From NCBI GenBank assembly GCA_964343195.1, contig CAYFIR010000003.1, positions 104,972-168,971 on the forward strand: a DNA stretch of 64,000 nt. Direction: 5' to 3'. Below the pieces are notes generated by a model. That model saw only the letters and a program-made list of their open reading frames with translations, did not search any database and was not told where the DNA came from. Positions 56,846 through 64,000 of this stretch are shown in pieces. Source of the stretch: CAYVAP01 sp964343195 (GTDB lineage: Bacteria; Bacteroidota; Bacteroidia; J057). Made by a program: the position numbers and the translations under genes. Numbering within the stretch: the first letter of the stretch is position 1; each line of letters starts with the position of its first letter.

Positions 56846-59800
56846 TTAGCTGTTTCCCTGTACTGATGGGGTCATTTGAAAGTGCTGAAGAATTGCCTCC
56901 TGAAGCTTCGGCATTTTTACCGGCTTGGCGATATAATCATTCATTCCGGCGGCCAGGCAACGCTCTCTGTCTCCATTTAGGGCATTTGCCGTCATCGCAA
57001 TGATGGTGGGCTGGTGGCTGAATCGCTTCAAATCCTTTCTGATTTGCTCTGTTGCGGTCAGGCCATCCATGACTGGCATTTGCATATCCATGAGGACAAG
57101 GTCATAACGTCGAAGATCGAGGGCCTTGAGGGCTTCTTCTCCATTGGCCGCTACGTCAGCCGTGTAGCCCAGTTTGCTTAACATCCGGATCGCCACCTTC
57201 TGGTTGACTGCATTATCTTCTACAAGCAGGATCTTCAATGGTGGCATGGAAGGTTGATCCTTATGCCCCCTGTGTCCCCCTGAGTTTTTGATCTGAGCGT
57301 CAAACTCAGTATTAAGGGCCTGGTGAATGTATTTCAGGAGCAGTCTCCGGCGTACAGGTTTACTGAGTTGTGCACTGAATAACTGGGCCTTGCCCAGGGT
57401 AAGGTACTGTCCCAGAGAGGTCAACAGGATCATGGGGAGGGTCCCTCCGGCGGAAGTCTGACGAATGGAAAGGGCAAGGTCTTCTCCACTGAGTCCTGGC
57501 ATATTGTGATCCAGGATGGCAAGGTCAAACTGTTCCCCTTCCAGGATGGCCTTCAGAGCTTCTTCCGGGTGCAGGAATGAGGTGGGCACCAATTCCCAGT
57601 TTATGCATTGTTTCTCAAGTATCAGCAGATTGGTCGGGTTATCATCCACCAGAAGTACTTTTTTCCCTTTTACTTCCTGATGGATCTGGTTTGATTTTTT
57701 GTGCACGGAATCTGCTTCGTGGGCGATTCCTACATTGAGGGTAAAGTAAAATGTAGTCCCTTTTCCGAGTTGGCTTTCTACCCAGATTTTACCACCCATC
57801 AGCTCGACCAACATGCGACAGATTACGAGTCCCAGGCCGGTACCACCATACTTCCGGGTGGTAGAAGCATCCACCTGAGAGAAGGGCTTGAAGAGGCGCT
57901 CCAGTTTTCCGGGGGGAATTCCGATTCCGGTATCACTGACCGAAAACTGGACCATATGTCTTCCTCCAGCTTCCCCAAGGTTTTCTATATGGACGACAAC
58001 TTCTCCTTTTTCGGTAAACTTGAGTGCGTTGCCAATCAGGTTTACCAGGATTTGACTGATCCTGGTGGGATCCGACTGGATGTTGATTGGAACATCTTCT
58101 GACAGGTTGTACACAAGTTCGAGGTGCTTTTCCTGGGCTTTGGTGGACAGTAGATCGAGGACATCCTCTACTGTTTCGGAGAGGCAGAAAGCCTGCTGTT
58201 CCAACTCCAGCTTGCCCGAATCGATTTTTGAGAAGTCCAGGATGTCGTTGATAACGGTTAGGAGGTTATCTCCACTGACCCGAATGGTTTCAGCATATTC
58301 TTTTTGTTCATCTGTAAGTGAGGTATCCAGCAACAATCCTGTCATGCCGATCACGGCATTCATCGGGGTGCGGATCTCATGACTCATGGTCGCGAGGAAC
58401 TCGGATTTTGCACTGGCAGCGGCCTCTGCAGCTTCCTTGGCATTCTGTAGCACCTTTTCCGCCTCCTTGCGCTCGGTAATGTCGTTTTCAATGGCGATGA
58501 ACCGCTCCAGTTTCCCATTCTCATCAAAAACGGGGTCGATGGCCATGCTAATCCAGTACGGTGATCCTCCTTTGTGGTAATTCAGGATTTCTACTGAAAC
58601 GGATTGTTGAGCTTTTAGCCTGTCAGTGACTATTTTGAGTGTGGCAGGGTCGGTGTTAGGTCCCTGCAAAAGTTCTCCGGGCTGTTTCCCTGTGGCTTCT
58701 TCGAGGGTATAGCCAGAAATTTCCGTAAAGGCTTCATTAGCCCACTCAATTTTTCCTTCGCTGTCAGTGATGATGACAGTGCTGTTGGTTTTGCTGGCTA
58801 CCTGGGAAAGAAAGCGCATCCTTTCCTGGGTTTTGTTTCGTTCCGTAATATCAGTAATGGTAACGGCGACGCCATCTTCCATCTTGACTGTTACGGATTC
58901 AAACCACAGTCCCTCACCAGAACCCAATTCAAAGAAATCTTCTGTCTGATGGGGTTCTCCTGTTTCCATTACCCGGAGATAGGAGGCAATCATGGCATTG
59001 GCCTGATCCGGCATGATTTCCGATACTCGTCTGCCTATAAAGTCAGACGGCACCATACCGGGTACAACCATCGCCTGTTGATTGACCATGGTCCACATAA
59101 AGTCGACTACTTCCCTTTGTTCATTGCGAACGGCTTTTAGGGCCATGATCCCATTGGGTGAAGTATGAAGGATCTTTTGGAGAAGTTGCTCGTTGTTTTT
59201 TCGTTCGGTGATGTTGGTTTGAGCACCAGCCATTCTGATGGTGTGGCCGCCTGCATCTCTTATGGCGCGACCTCTACCCAGTGCCCAGATGATCTTGCCT
59301 GTCCGGGTGATCATCCGGTACTCTCCGTATAGCTGATCGGTCTCTCCCTTTAGGTGTGCTTTGATTGCATTGTGTACTACCTCCTGGTCTTTGGGGTGAA
59401 TCATACTCAACCACTCAGCAGGGCTGATTTTCTTTTCCATATCCAACTCCAGCATTTTCCTGAACTGGTCAGAAAGAAAGAGTTGATCGTGTTCCAGGTC
59501 CCATTCCCAGAGACCCTCATCAGAACCAGATAATGCGGTGGCATATCGGGCATCCCGCTCCTGAAGTTGCTCGAGCATGTGTTTGTGCTCGGTTACTTCG
59601 CGGGCAAATATGGAGACTCCAATGACGTTTTCCCCCTGTAAGATTGGGTTGAAAGAAAGGGCAAACCACTGCTTTCCTCCTTTTCCTTCAAAGGATTTTT
59701 CAAAATGAAGGACCTTTCCCTGGAGTGCAAAGTCATAGTGGGTTTTAAAATCTCCCCATCCTTCGAGTTTTTCTCCGTTTATTCCAAGAATGGAATCTCC

Positions 59801-60505
59801 AATTTTGGGCGAACGGCCTTTGGCGTCAATGATGAGATTGAAGAAGGCTTCATTGGCGGTGAGCAATCGGTATTCACGGTCCAGTGCCCATATAGGATCC
59901 CGGGTGCTATTGACAACCGTACTCATGGTACTATGGTGGCGCTGTTCCTGGTCCCGTTGATGCTTGTAGGCACTCATGAGAGACAAACGCCAGTAATTGA
60001 GATAGGAACTGATGCCAACTACCACAGCGAAAGTGAGTCCGAGGAATGCCCGATCAAACCAGGTGATATCCTGGGTGCATACCAGTCCCAATCCAAGGAG
60101 TTGCAGGACCAAAAATACGATGAACCAACGACCATTGTCGATGATTCCGACTGTTAATTGTAAGGTGATTACCCAGCAGATGACATAAAAAAGCGCTGCC
60201 TCGCTGTAATAGAGGACGTAAACCATCTCCAGCGGGAACAGGATGATGGTTTGTACATCAGCCCATTTGCAAAAAAAACGGCTCCTTCTTACCACAGGAG
60301 ACAAGGCCATCAGTAACAGGAATGAATGAATGCCAACTATCGCCAGCTTATCCCAGGACATTAATTCCCAAAAAGACTCCTGGGTACGGTAGGCATAGAG
60401 ATAGGTATAGGCAACTACACCGATGGCACTGACGGCTAGGTATAGTGCCTTTACTTTTTTCCTTCCGGAGTCCTTGGGATATAGGACTTTGGGTATTGAA
60501 ATCAT
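56846..60505 (-). CDS. multi-PAS hybrid sensor histidine kinase/response regulator
   Basis: 1219 residues. Five to six N-terminal membrane helices (about 15-190), then four PAS/PAC modules (about 195-690; for example LLTANEAFFNLI, GLWEWDLEHDQ, FMWTMVNQQA, IEWANEAFTEISGYTLEEATG). Next come HisKA with the phosphorylated His in SHEIRTPMNAVIGM (near 715), HATPase_c (ISQILVNLIGNALKF, DTGIGIPPGK, GGTGLGLVI), a first receiver (VLLVDDNPTNLL, AILDHNMPGLSG) and a second receiver at about 1087-1205 (ILLVEDNAVNQ, DLVLMDMQMPVMDG). In the first receiver the phospho-Asp is present. No Hpt domain and no adjacent regulator, so the phosphorelay target is unknown. It may be anchored in the inner membrane. Confidence 0.93.
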   Translation of the reverse strand: MISIPKVLYPKDSGRKKVKALYLAVSAIGVVAYTYLYAYRTQESFWELMSWDKLAIVGIHSFLLLMALSPVVRRSRFFCKWADVQTIILFPLEMVYVLYYSEAALFYVICWVITLQLTVGIIDNGRWFIVFLVLQLLGLGLVCTQDITWFDRAFLGLTFAVVVGISSYLNYWRLSLMSAYKHQRDQEQRHHSTMSTVVNSTRDPIWALDREYRLLTANEAFFNLIIDAKGRSPKIGDSILGINGEKLEGWGDFKTHYDFALQGKVLHFEKSFEGKGGKQWFALSFNPILQGENVIGVSIFAREVTEHKHMLEQLQERDARYATALSGSDEGLWEWDLEHDQLFLSDQFRKMLELDMEKKISPAEWLSMIHPKDQEVVHNAIKAHLKGETDQLYGEYRMITRTGKIIWALGRGRAIRDAGGHTIRMAGAQTNITERKNNEQLLQKILHTSPNGIMALKAVRNEQREVVDFMWTMVNQQAMVVPGMVPSDFIGRRVSEIMPDQANAMIASYLRVMETGEPHQTEDFFELGSGEGLWFESVTVKMEDGVAVTITDITERNKTQERMRFLSQVASKTNSTVIITDSEGKIEWANEAFTEISGYTLEEATGKQPGELLQGPNTDPATLKIVTDRLKAQQSVSVEILNYHKGGSPYWISMAIDPVFDENGKLERFIAIENDITERKEAEKVLQNAKEAAEAAASAKSEFLATMSHEIRTPMNAVIGMTGLLLDTSLTDEQKEYAETIRVSGDNLLTVINDILDFSKIDSGKLELEQQAFCLSETVEDVLDLLSTKAQEKHLELVYNLSEDVPINIQSDPTRISQILVNLIGNALKFTEKGEVVVHIENLGEAGGRHMVQFSVSDTGIGIPPGKLERLFKPFSQVDASTTRKYGGTGLGLVICRMLVELMGGKIWVESQLGKGTTFYFTLNVGIAHEADSVHKKSNQIHQEVKGKKVLLVDDNPTNLLILEKQCINWELVPTSFLHPEEALKAILEGEQFDLAILDHNMPGLSGEDLALSIRQTSAGGTLPMILLTSLGQYLTLGKAQLFSAQLSKPVRRRLLLKYIHQALNTEFDAQIKNSGGHRGHKDQPSMPPLKILLVEDNAVNQKVAIRMLSKLGYTADVAANGEEALKALDLRRYDLVLMDMQMPVMDGLTATEQIRKDLKRFSHQPTIIAMTANALNGDRERCLAAGMNDYIAKPVKMPKLQEAILQHFQMTPSVQGNS

Positions 60506-60674
60506 ATGGCTCCCGTTGTGGTTTCTTCAGGAAAAGAGCAATTCCAACCTTTCACGGGGGGTGCCCGGTGGACATGCTGGATTTCCTGATATGCAATTTT
60601 AGGAAGTCATATGGTATGAATCAGCTCGGATACAGGCTATTCATAACGCTTGTAAGGTTCGCAGGCTAGTCGCA

Positions 60675-60980
60675 TCAATCCGGAGCTTTTACCTCCTCGA
60701 GGAGAGTCAGCGAATGGGCCATGGGTTTGGCGTCGAAGAGGGCTTTGGTACGGGGCCATACCTGACCAAAGAGTTCGCTGTGGCGATAGGCATTCAGGTC
60801 ATCCTGGCTCTGCCAGTGGCTATAGGTATAGCGGACCGTATCATCAGTCGGATCAGCATGTAGTTCCAGGTGGAGACAACCAGGAAAGCTGCGGATCTTT
60901 TCCTTGCTCTGATCAAAAATCTGGTGGAATTCGTCCAGTTTGTCAGCCTGGAACTTCATCCGGACAATGCGTACTATCAT
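60675..60980 (-). CDS. antibiotic biosynthesis monooxygenase (ABM) fold protein
   Basis: About 101 residues from the Met at 60980 (MIVRIVRMKF); an earlier in-frame Met would add eight residues. ABM ferredoxin-like dimer fold: MIVRIVRMKFQADKLDEFHQ, IRSFPGCLHLELH, YTYSHWQSQDDLNAYRHSELF. Such proteins include heme-degrading or quinol monooxygenases and many of unknown role; the His/Trp pattern SHW is common to the family. The gene is convergent to infC with an intrinsic terminator in between. Confidence 0.8.
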   Translation of the reverse strand: MIVRIVRMKFQADKLDEFHQIFDQSKEKIRSFPGCLHLELHADPTDDTVRYTYSHWQSQDDLNAYRHSELFGQVWPRTKALFDAKPMAHSLTLLEEVKAPD

Positions 60981-60990
60981 GGTGTGAATA

Positions 60991-61024
60991 TAAAAAATGC
61001 CCATTCACCAACGGCAAATGGGCA
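60991..61024 (-). terminator. intrinsic terminator of infC
   Basis: On the minus strand TGCCCATT (61024-61017) pairs with AATGGGCA (61005-60998) and is followed by TTTTTTAT. Stem, short loop and T-run make a textbook intrinsic terminator 21 bases past the infC stop. Confidence 0.85.
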
Positions 61025-61044
61025 TGAGGATATTATATACTGGC

Positions 61045-61590
61045 CTAACGGGGAGACATGATCATGATCATGCGACGCCCTTCCATTTTAGGAGCCATTT
61101 CTATTTTAGCCATATCTTCCAGGTGCTCTGCTACACGGGCAAGCAGGTTGTGACCGCGGTCTTTATACACGATGTTCCGTCCTCGGAACTGAACGTAAGT
61201 TTTGAGCTTGTTGCCTTCCTGGAGAAATTTCTCGGCGTGCTTCAGCTTGAAATCAAGGTCATGGTCATCGGTATTGGGGCCGAATCGGAGTTCCTTCATG
61301 CCAGTATTAGACTGGTTGGCTTTCAGTGCTTTACGCTGCTTGCGTACGTTGTAGAGAAACTTGGTGTAATCCAGCACCTTGACAACCGGGGGGCTTGATT
61401 TTCCAGAAATCTCGACCAGGTCCAGTTCCTGTTCTCCAGCCAGTTTAAGTGCGTCCCGGGTAGAGATCACTTCGTTGACGGATTCTCCGCCGACTTCTAC
61501 CAGTCTTACCTGGGGTACCCTGATTTCGTTGTTGATACGATGTTCGCGTTTGGGTAACTGTTTGGGCTTCTTTCTTCTTCCTCTTCTCAA
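61045..61590 (-). CDS. infC: translation initiation factor IF-3
   Basis: 181 residues. N-terminal domain (NNEIRVPQVRLVEVGGE), linker and C-terminal domain (ELRFGPNTDDHDLDFKLKHAEKFLQEGNKL, KMEGRRMIMI) are all recognisable. IF-3 binds the 30S subunit and checks start codons. The reading frame begins with TTG at 61590, since no ATG lies before the in-frame TAA. In E. coli infC starts with AUU, allowing IF-3 to limit its own translation; a non-ATG start here fits that. Unlike the usual infC-rpmI-rplT order, a terminator follows at once and no rpmI or rplT is present. Confidence 0.95.
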   Translation of the reverse strand: MRRGRRKKPKQLPKREHRINNEIRVPQVRLVEVGGESVNEVISTRDALKLAGEQELDLVEISGKSSPPVVKVLDYTKFLYNVRKQRKALKANQSNTGMKELRFGPNTDDHDLDFKLKHAEKFLQEGNKLKTYVQFRGRNIVYKDRGHNLLARVAEHLEDMAKIEMAPKMEGRRMIMIMSPR

Positions 61591-61701
61591 ATGGTTACAA
61601 TTTTTGGTTTAACAAATGACTTCAACCCTAATGTACGAAAGGTTTCGTGGAAATGTTCAAGTCTAATCAGAAAGATCAAAAACCATTCCTGTAAATAAAC
61701 C

Positions 61702-61728
61702 GGAGGCAGATGGGGTTCACCTGCCTCC
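61702..61728 (-). terminator. hairpin after the TolB/CsgG-like gene
   Basis: GGAGGCAG (61702-61709) pairs exactly with CTGCCTCC (61721-61728). On the minus strand it is followed by GGTTTATTTAC, so it may end the gene at 61786-62919, about 58 bases past its stop. Confidence 0.6.
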
Positions 61729-61785
61729 AGGACTACTTATACAGACTCTATCTGGTTGGAAAGTGTCGGCGGATTCAACTTCTCT

Positions 61786-62919
61786 TTACCTTCGCCTACG
61801 CTGAATATTAAATCCAACGGATACTCCATACATGATGTCGTCTTTGGAAGTTCCCACATACAGATTCACCGGAATATTGAGGTAGCCAGAGCGGAACGTC
61901 TTACCGACGGCCCATACCCATCGGGAGAAAAACTCGGTATCACCACGGCTATCCATCTGTGTGATGATGTTGTACGGGTTAGGCAGGAGGGAGCCTTCTG
62001 CATCCGTTTCATTCCATTCCGACCGGAGGTGCCAGGTACCCCCATCATCATAGTAACCTTCGGCAGCTTTTCTCATGCCGAGTGATGGACCAAAACCTAT
62101 CTCAAATCCCCACTTGCTCTCCCGGAAGCCATTGAGAATGACCAGGCTAGGGATGAACATAGACTGATCCAGTCCGGCGACCATCACCATTGCTTCAATG
62201 AGGGCCTGGAAATGTCCCGAACTCATGTACTGTATCTCCTGCTGGTACCCAAACTGGGTCAGCCAGGGTCTGGCGTTGTATCCACCGAGATTTTCTGGGG
62301 CTGCAAAACGTTCTGCCATGCTACCGGTCAGGTAGGCCATGCCCATGCGGGGACCGTTGTTGATGATGCGTGTCGATGGAACCTCCTCGAGGGTACTGAA
62401 ATATGCCAGCTTATTGACCAAAACGGGATCATTGGGTCGCTGTAGCAGCTTGTTCAGCGTGATCTTGATCATGATCTGAAGCTCGGGTTCCTGGTCAACA
62501 AATTCCCCTACCTCGGTTTTCAGGATTCTGTTTTCAGCCACACTGACCATTTTTAGTGTGACGAGGATTTTGTCCGAGATTTTTTCGACGCTACCGGAAA
62601 TCATCATGTCAGCATCCAACTGCTTGCCAGCCTCAACCAGACAGCGCTTGGAATAACAGTAGCTTACATCTACGTCATCCTCGCTACCTGAAAGCCTATC
62701 TAGCATATCGTATCGGTCGATGACCTCATAGGCCTGTTGTTTCTGCAATTCGAGGCGTACAATACTTCCCAGTGTAGTAGCCTCATATTCCAGCCCGATA
62801 CAGTCCAGGGAAAGGACTCCTACCTTGGGGAGAATTTCGGACTTTTCGTCCTGAGCCCAACCTGTGGCAAAGACGAACATGCTAAAGAGCAGAGTGATGG
62901 AGAGAAGTTTCGTATTCAT
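61786..62919 (-). CDS. exported TolB/CsgG-like N-terminal domain with outer-membrane-type C-terminal part
   Basis: 377 residues with a signal peptide (FVFATGWAQ). Residues about 30-165 resemble the CsgG/FlgO/TolB-type domain (VGVLSLDCIGLEYE, YEVIDRYDMLDRL, AGKQLDADMMISGSVEKI, then KMVSVAENRIL), which occurs in envelope-associated proteins of Bacteroidota. The C-terminal half (170-377) is beta-rich with aromatic pairs and ends YGVSVGFNIQRRRR, the look of an outer-membrane barrel, ending in the aromatic residue region. Function unknown, probably an outer-membrane or periplasm-facing envelope protein. It lies upstream of infC on the same strand, 195 bases apart. Confidence 0.6.
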   Translation of the reverse strand: MNTKLLSITLLFSMFVFATGWAQDEKSEILPKVGVLSLDCIGLEYEATTLGSIVRLELQKQQAYEVIDRYDMLDRLSGSEDDVDVSYCYSKRCLVEAGKQLDADMMISGSVEKISDKILVTLKMVSVAENRILKTEVGEFVDQEPELQIMIKITLNKLLQRPNDPVLVNKLAYFSTLEEVPSTRIINNGPRMGMAYLTGSMAERFAAPENLGGYNARPWLTQFGYQQEIQYMSSGHFQALIEAMVMVAGLDQSMFIPSLVILNGFRESKWGFEIGFGPSLGMRKAAEGYYDDGGTWHLRSEWNETDAEGSLLPNPYNIITQMDSRGDTEFFSRWVWAVGKTFRSGYLNIPVNLYVGTSKDDIMYGVSVGFNIQRRRR

Positions 62920-63087
62920 AGCATCAGGATTATGGTTCGTACTTGGGGCTTTGTTTCACCAATACGTCTTTACCTGAGCTTATTCCTCACACATCAGGAA
63001 AAAATCTTTCGGATATTTTTGGAAAACCTGACTTTGGGAACTGGTTGTTAAGTGACTGTTATTCAGTTGGGTATGTTGGTATTTCTT

Positions 63088-63882
63088 TCACTCAAAGGAA
63101 ATATCTGGATTGATCAGTTGTGAGAGCAATCGATAAAGCTCCTGTAACTCGGCATTGCCTTGCATTAGGGCGAGGTGACGCTCAAGTGTGGGGAGGTCTC
63201 CTCGTAAGGCGGGGCCAGTTTGGCTGAGCTGAGGCCCCAGTTCAAATACCCGTTTTAACTGCTCCTGGAGTATGGGGCGGTAAACCGAAAAGTCAACTCC
63301 CTGCTGGCTGATTTGCTCGGAGGTAAGACGGTAGAGTAAGTTGGGAAAGTTTACTGCCCAAACTGCTCCCAGGTGAAGGTACTGCCGCTGCTCTGAGGCC
63401 AGGGGGAAAACCTGGCTACTGATGGCCCTGGCCAGCTTTTCCATTATGGGATACACGGTCTTGTTGCCTTCCAGAAAAAAAGGGACTTCGGATAGGTCGA
63501 CGACTTTTTGACCCGTAAACATCTGTAGCGGATAAAATACACCGATAGACTCTCCCAGAGGGGCCAGGGCTTCCAGGTGGGTAGCCCCTGAGGTATGCAC
63601 GAACACCCTGCCAGGACGGATGGAGTTTGTTAACTGATTGGCAACCAGTGGGATGGCGGCGTCACTTACCGCAATGACCACATAGTCAATGTCTATCGGC
63701 AGTGGGGCACCTATCGCATCATGCTGCGGGATATCCCATTCCTGGGCAAAGGCTTTTCTTTTTTCTGCACTTCGCCCCTGAACCATTTTTACCGCCACCC
63801 CAGCCCGGTGAAAATTCCCCGCCAGGCTATGGGCCAGCCGTCCCGGACCGATGATGGCAATTGTTGACCTGTTTGTCTCCAT
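63088..63882 (-). CDS. Rossmann-like DUF2520 protein (P5C/ketopantoate-reductase-like)
   Basis: 264 residues, cytoplasmic. N-terminal Rossmann fold with IAIIGPGRLAHSLAGNF (GxGxxG) and the following QGRSAEKRKAF; the central stretch DYVVIAVSDAAIPLVANQL and VFVHTSGATHLEAL marks the DUF2520 group. The C-terminal part is helical (VWAVNFPNLLYRLTSEQ). Similar to F420/NADP-dependent or pyrroline-5-carboxylate reductases, but the reaction is not established. It is often near chorismate or HAD genes in other genomes; here no such neighbour is visible. Confidence 0.82.
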   Translation of the reverse strand: METNRSTIAIIGPGRLAHSLAGNFHRAGVAVKMVQGRSAEKRKAFAQEWDIPQHDAIGAPLPIDIDYVVIAVSDAAIPLVANQLTNSIRPGRVFVHTSGATHLEALAPLGESIGVFYPLQMFTGQKVVDLSEVPFFLEGNKTVYPIMEKLARAISSQVFPLASEQRQYLHLGAVWAVNFPNLLYRLTSEQISQQGVDFSVYRPILQEQLKRVFELGPQLSQTGPALRGDLPTLERHLALMQGNAELQELYRLLSQLINPDISFE

Positions 63883-64000
63883 TGGTTATTCTTTCCCTAC
63901 AAGGTAAAAACCAGGGGGAAAAGAAAAAGACTTGATGGCGAACGACACTAGTCATTAGTTTCGCGGTTCAAAGTTCCCATGTTACTGACCACTCCGTTTT
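63883..64000. other. window end, no gene seen
   Basis: About 118 bases upstream of the DUF2520 start. No open frame of note, no obvious promoter box. A T/A-rich stretch (AAAAAGACTT) is present. Confidence 0.4.

Noticed and set aside
60675..61045. rpmI/rplT downstream of infC
   Set aside because: The region encodes an ABM-fold protein and a terminator; no short basic ribosomal-protein frame is present.
1..64000. tRNA, rRNA and CRISPR arrays
   Set aside because: No cloverleaf-like end motifs, rRNA stretches or regularly spaced repeats were seen in any gap.

Overview
The window looks like chromosome from a member of the Bacteroidota, probably Saprospirales (Lewinella/Haliscomenobacter-like); the exact genus is inference. 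The grounds are: a Por-type (T9SS) C-terminal sorting tail on a secreted amidase, an S46 dipeptidyl-peptidase, a FucP-type sugar symporter, a GH3/beta-lactamase fusion, DUF5691, DUF2520 and DUF368 proteins, a one-cysteine DksA-like protein in an ileS-dksA-lspA operon, no Shine-Dalgarno pattern, and several upstream boxes of the Bacteroidota -7 type (TAnnTTTG, here often TATATTCG). GC is moderate. I saw no rRNA, tRNA, CRISPR array or intact insertion sequence.

Layout. 1-8.8 kb: OmpA-family protein, PLP aminotransferase, SRPBCC protein, a NYN/LOTUS-like protein paired with a SWIM zinc-finger protein, and a secreted PGRP-type amidase coupled to an ECF sigma factor. 8.9-22.0 kb: a one-direction (minus) surface polysaccharide cluster with six glycosyltransferases, Wzx-like flippase, Wzy/ligase-like polymerase, hexapeptide acyltransferase, FkbM and class I methyltransferases, and an unlisted 55-residue small protein. 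22-28.6 kb: a nonsense-interrupted Uma2 gene, an S46 peptidase, a DUF368 lipid-carrier transporter, and a three-gene module that reads as toxin, HTH antitoxin and SecB-like chaperone with a palindrome in front of it. 28.9-36.5 kb: a GH3-like/beta-lactamase fusion overlapping a sensor kinase and followed by its response regulator, then a CtpA-type S41 protease. 37-38.8 kb: a lone GHKL ATPase with a possible PD-(D/E)XK nuclease tail. 38.8-43.8 kb: FucP-like symporter, a TPR/LuxR-type regulator, and divergent from it a lipoprotein of the cholesterol-dependent cytolysin (CDC) family. 44-51 kb: ileS-dksA-lspA and a second S41 protease. 51-64 kb: DUF5691 protein with a PEP-synthase-like phosphotransferase, PhoH, SAM hydrolase, a large hybrid sensor kinase, a monooxygenase-fold protein, infC with a TTG start, a TolB/CsgG-like outer-membrane protein and a DUF2520 protein.

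Strongest points for a second look: the CDC-family protein in a Gram-negative genome, with a cysteine-free undecapeptide and no Thr-Leu cholesterol pair; the toxin-antitoxin-chaperone-like module; the orphan GHKL-nuclease candidate; the IleRS with a swapped GxHH signature; and a structured intergenic element seen twice (about 1.9 kb and 54.7 kb) in which two stems change sequence but stay paired around identical CTCG/CCTCA loops. All calls come from reading the sequence and family knowledge; no database search was run.
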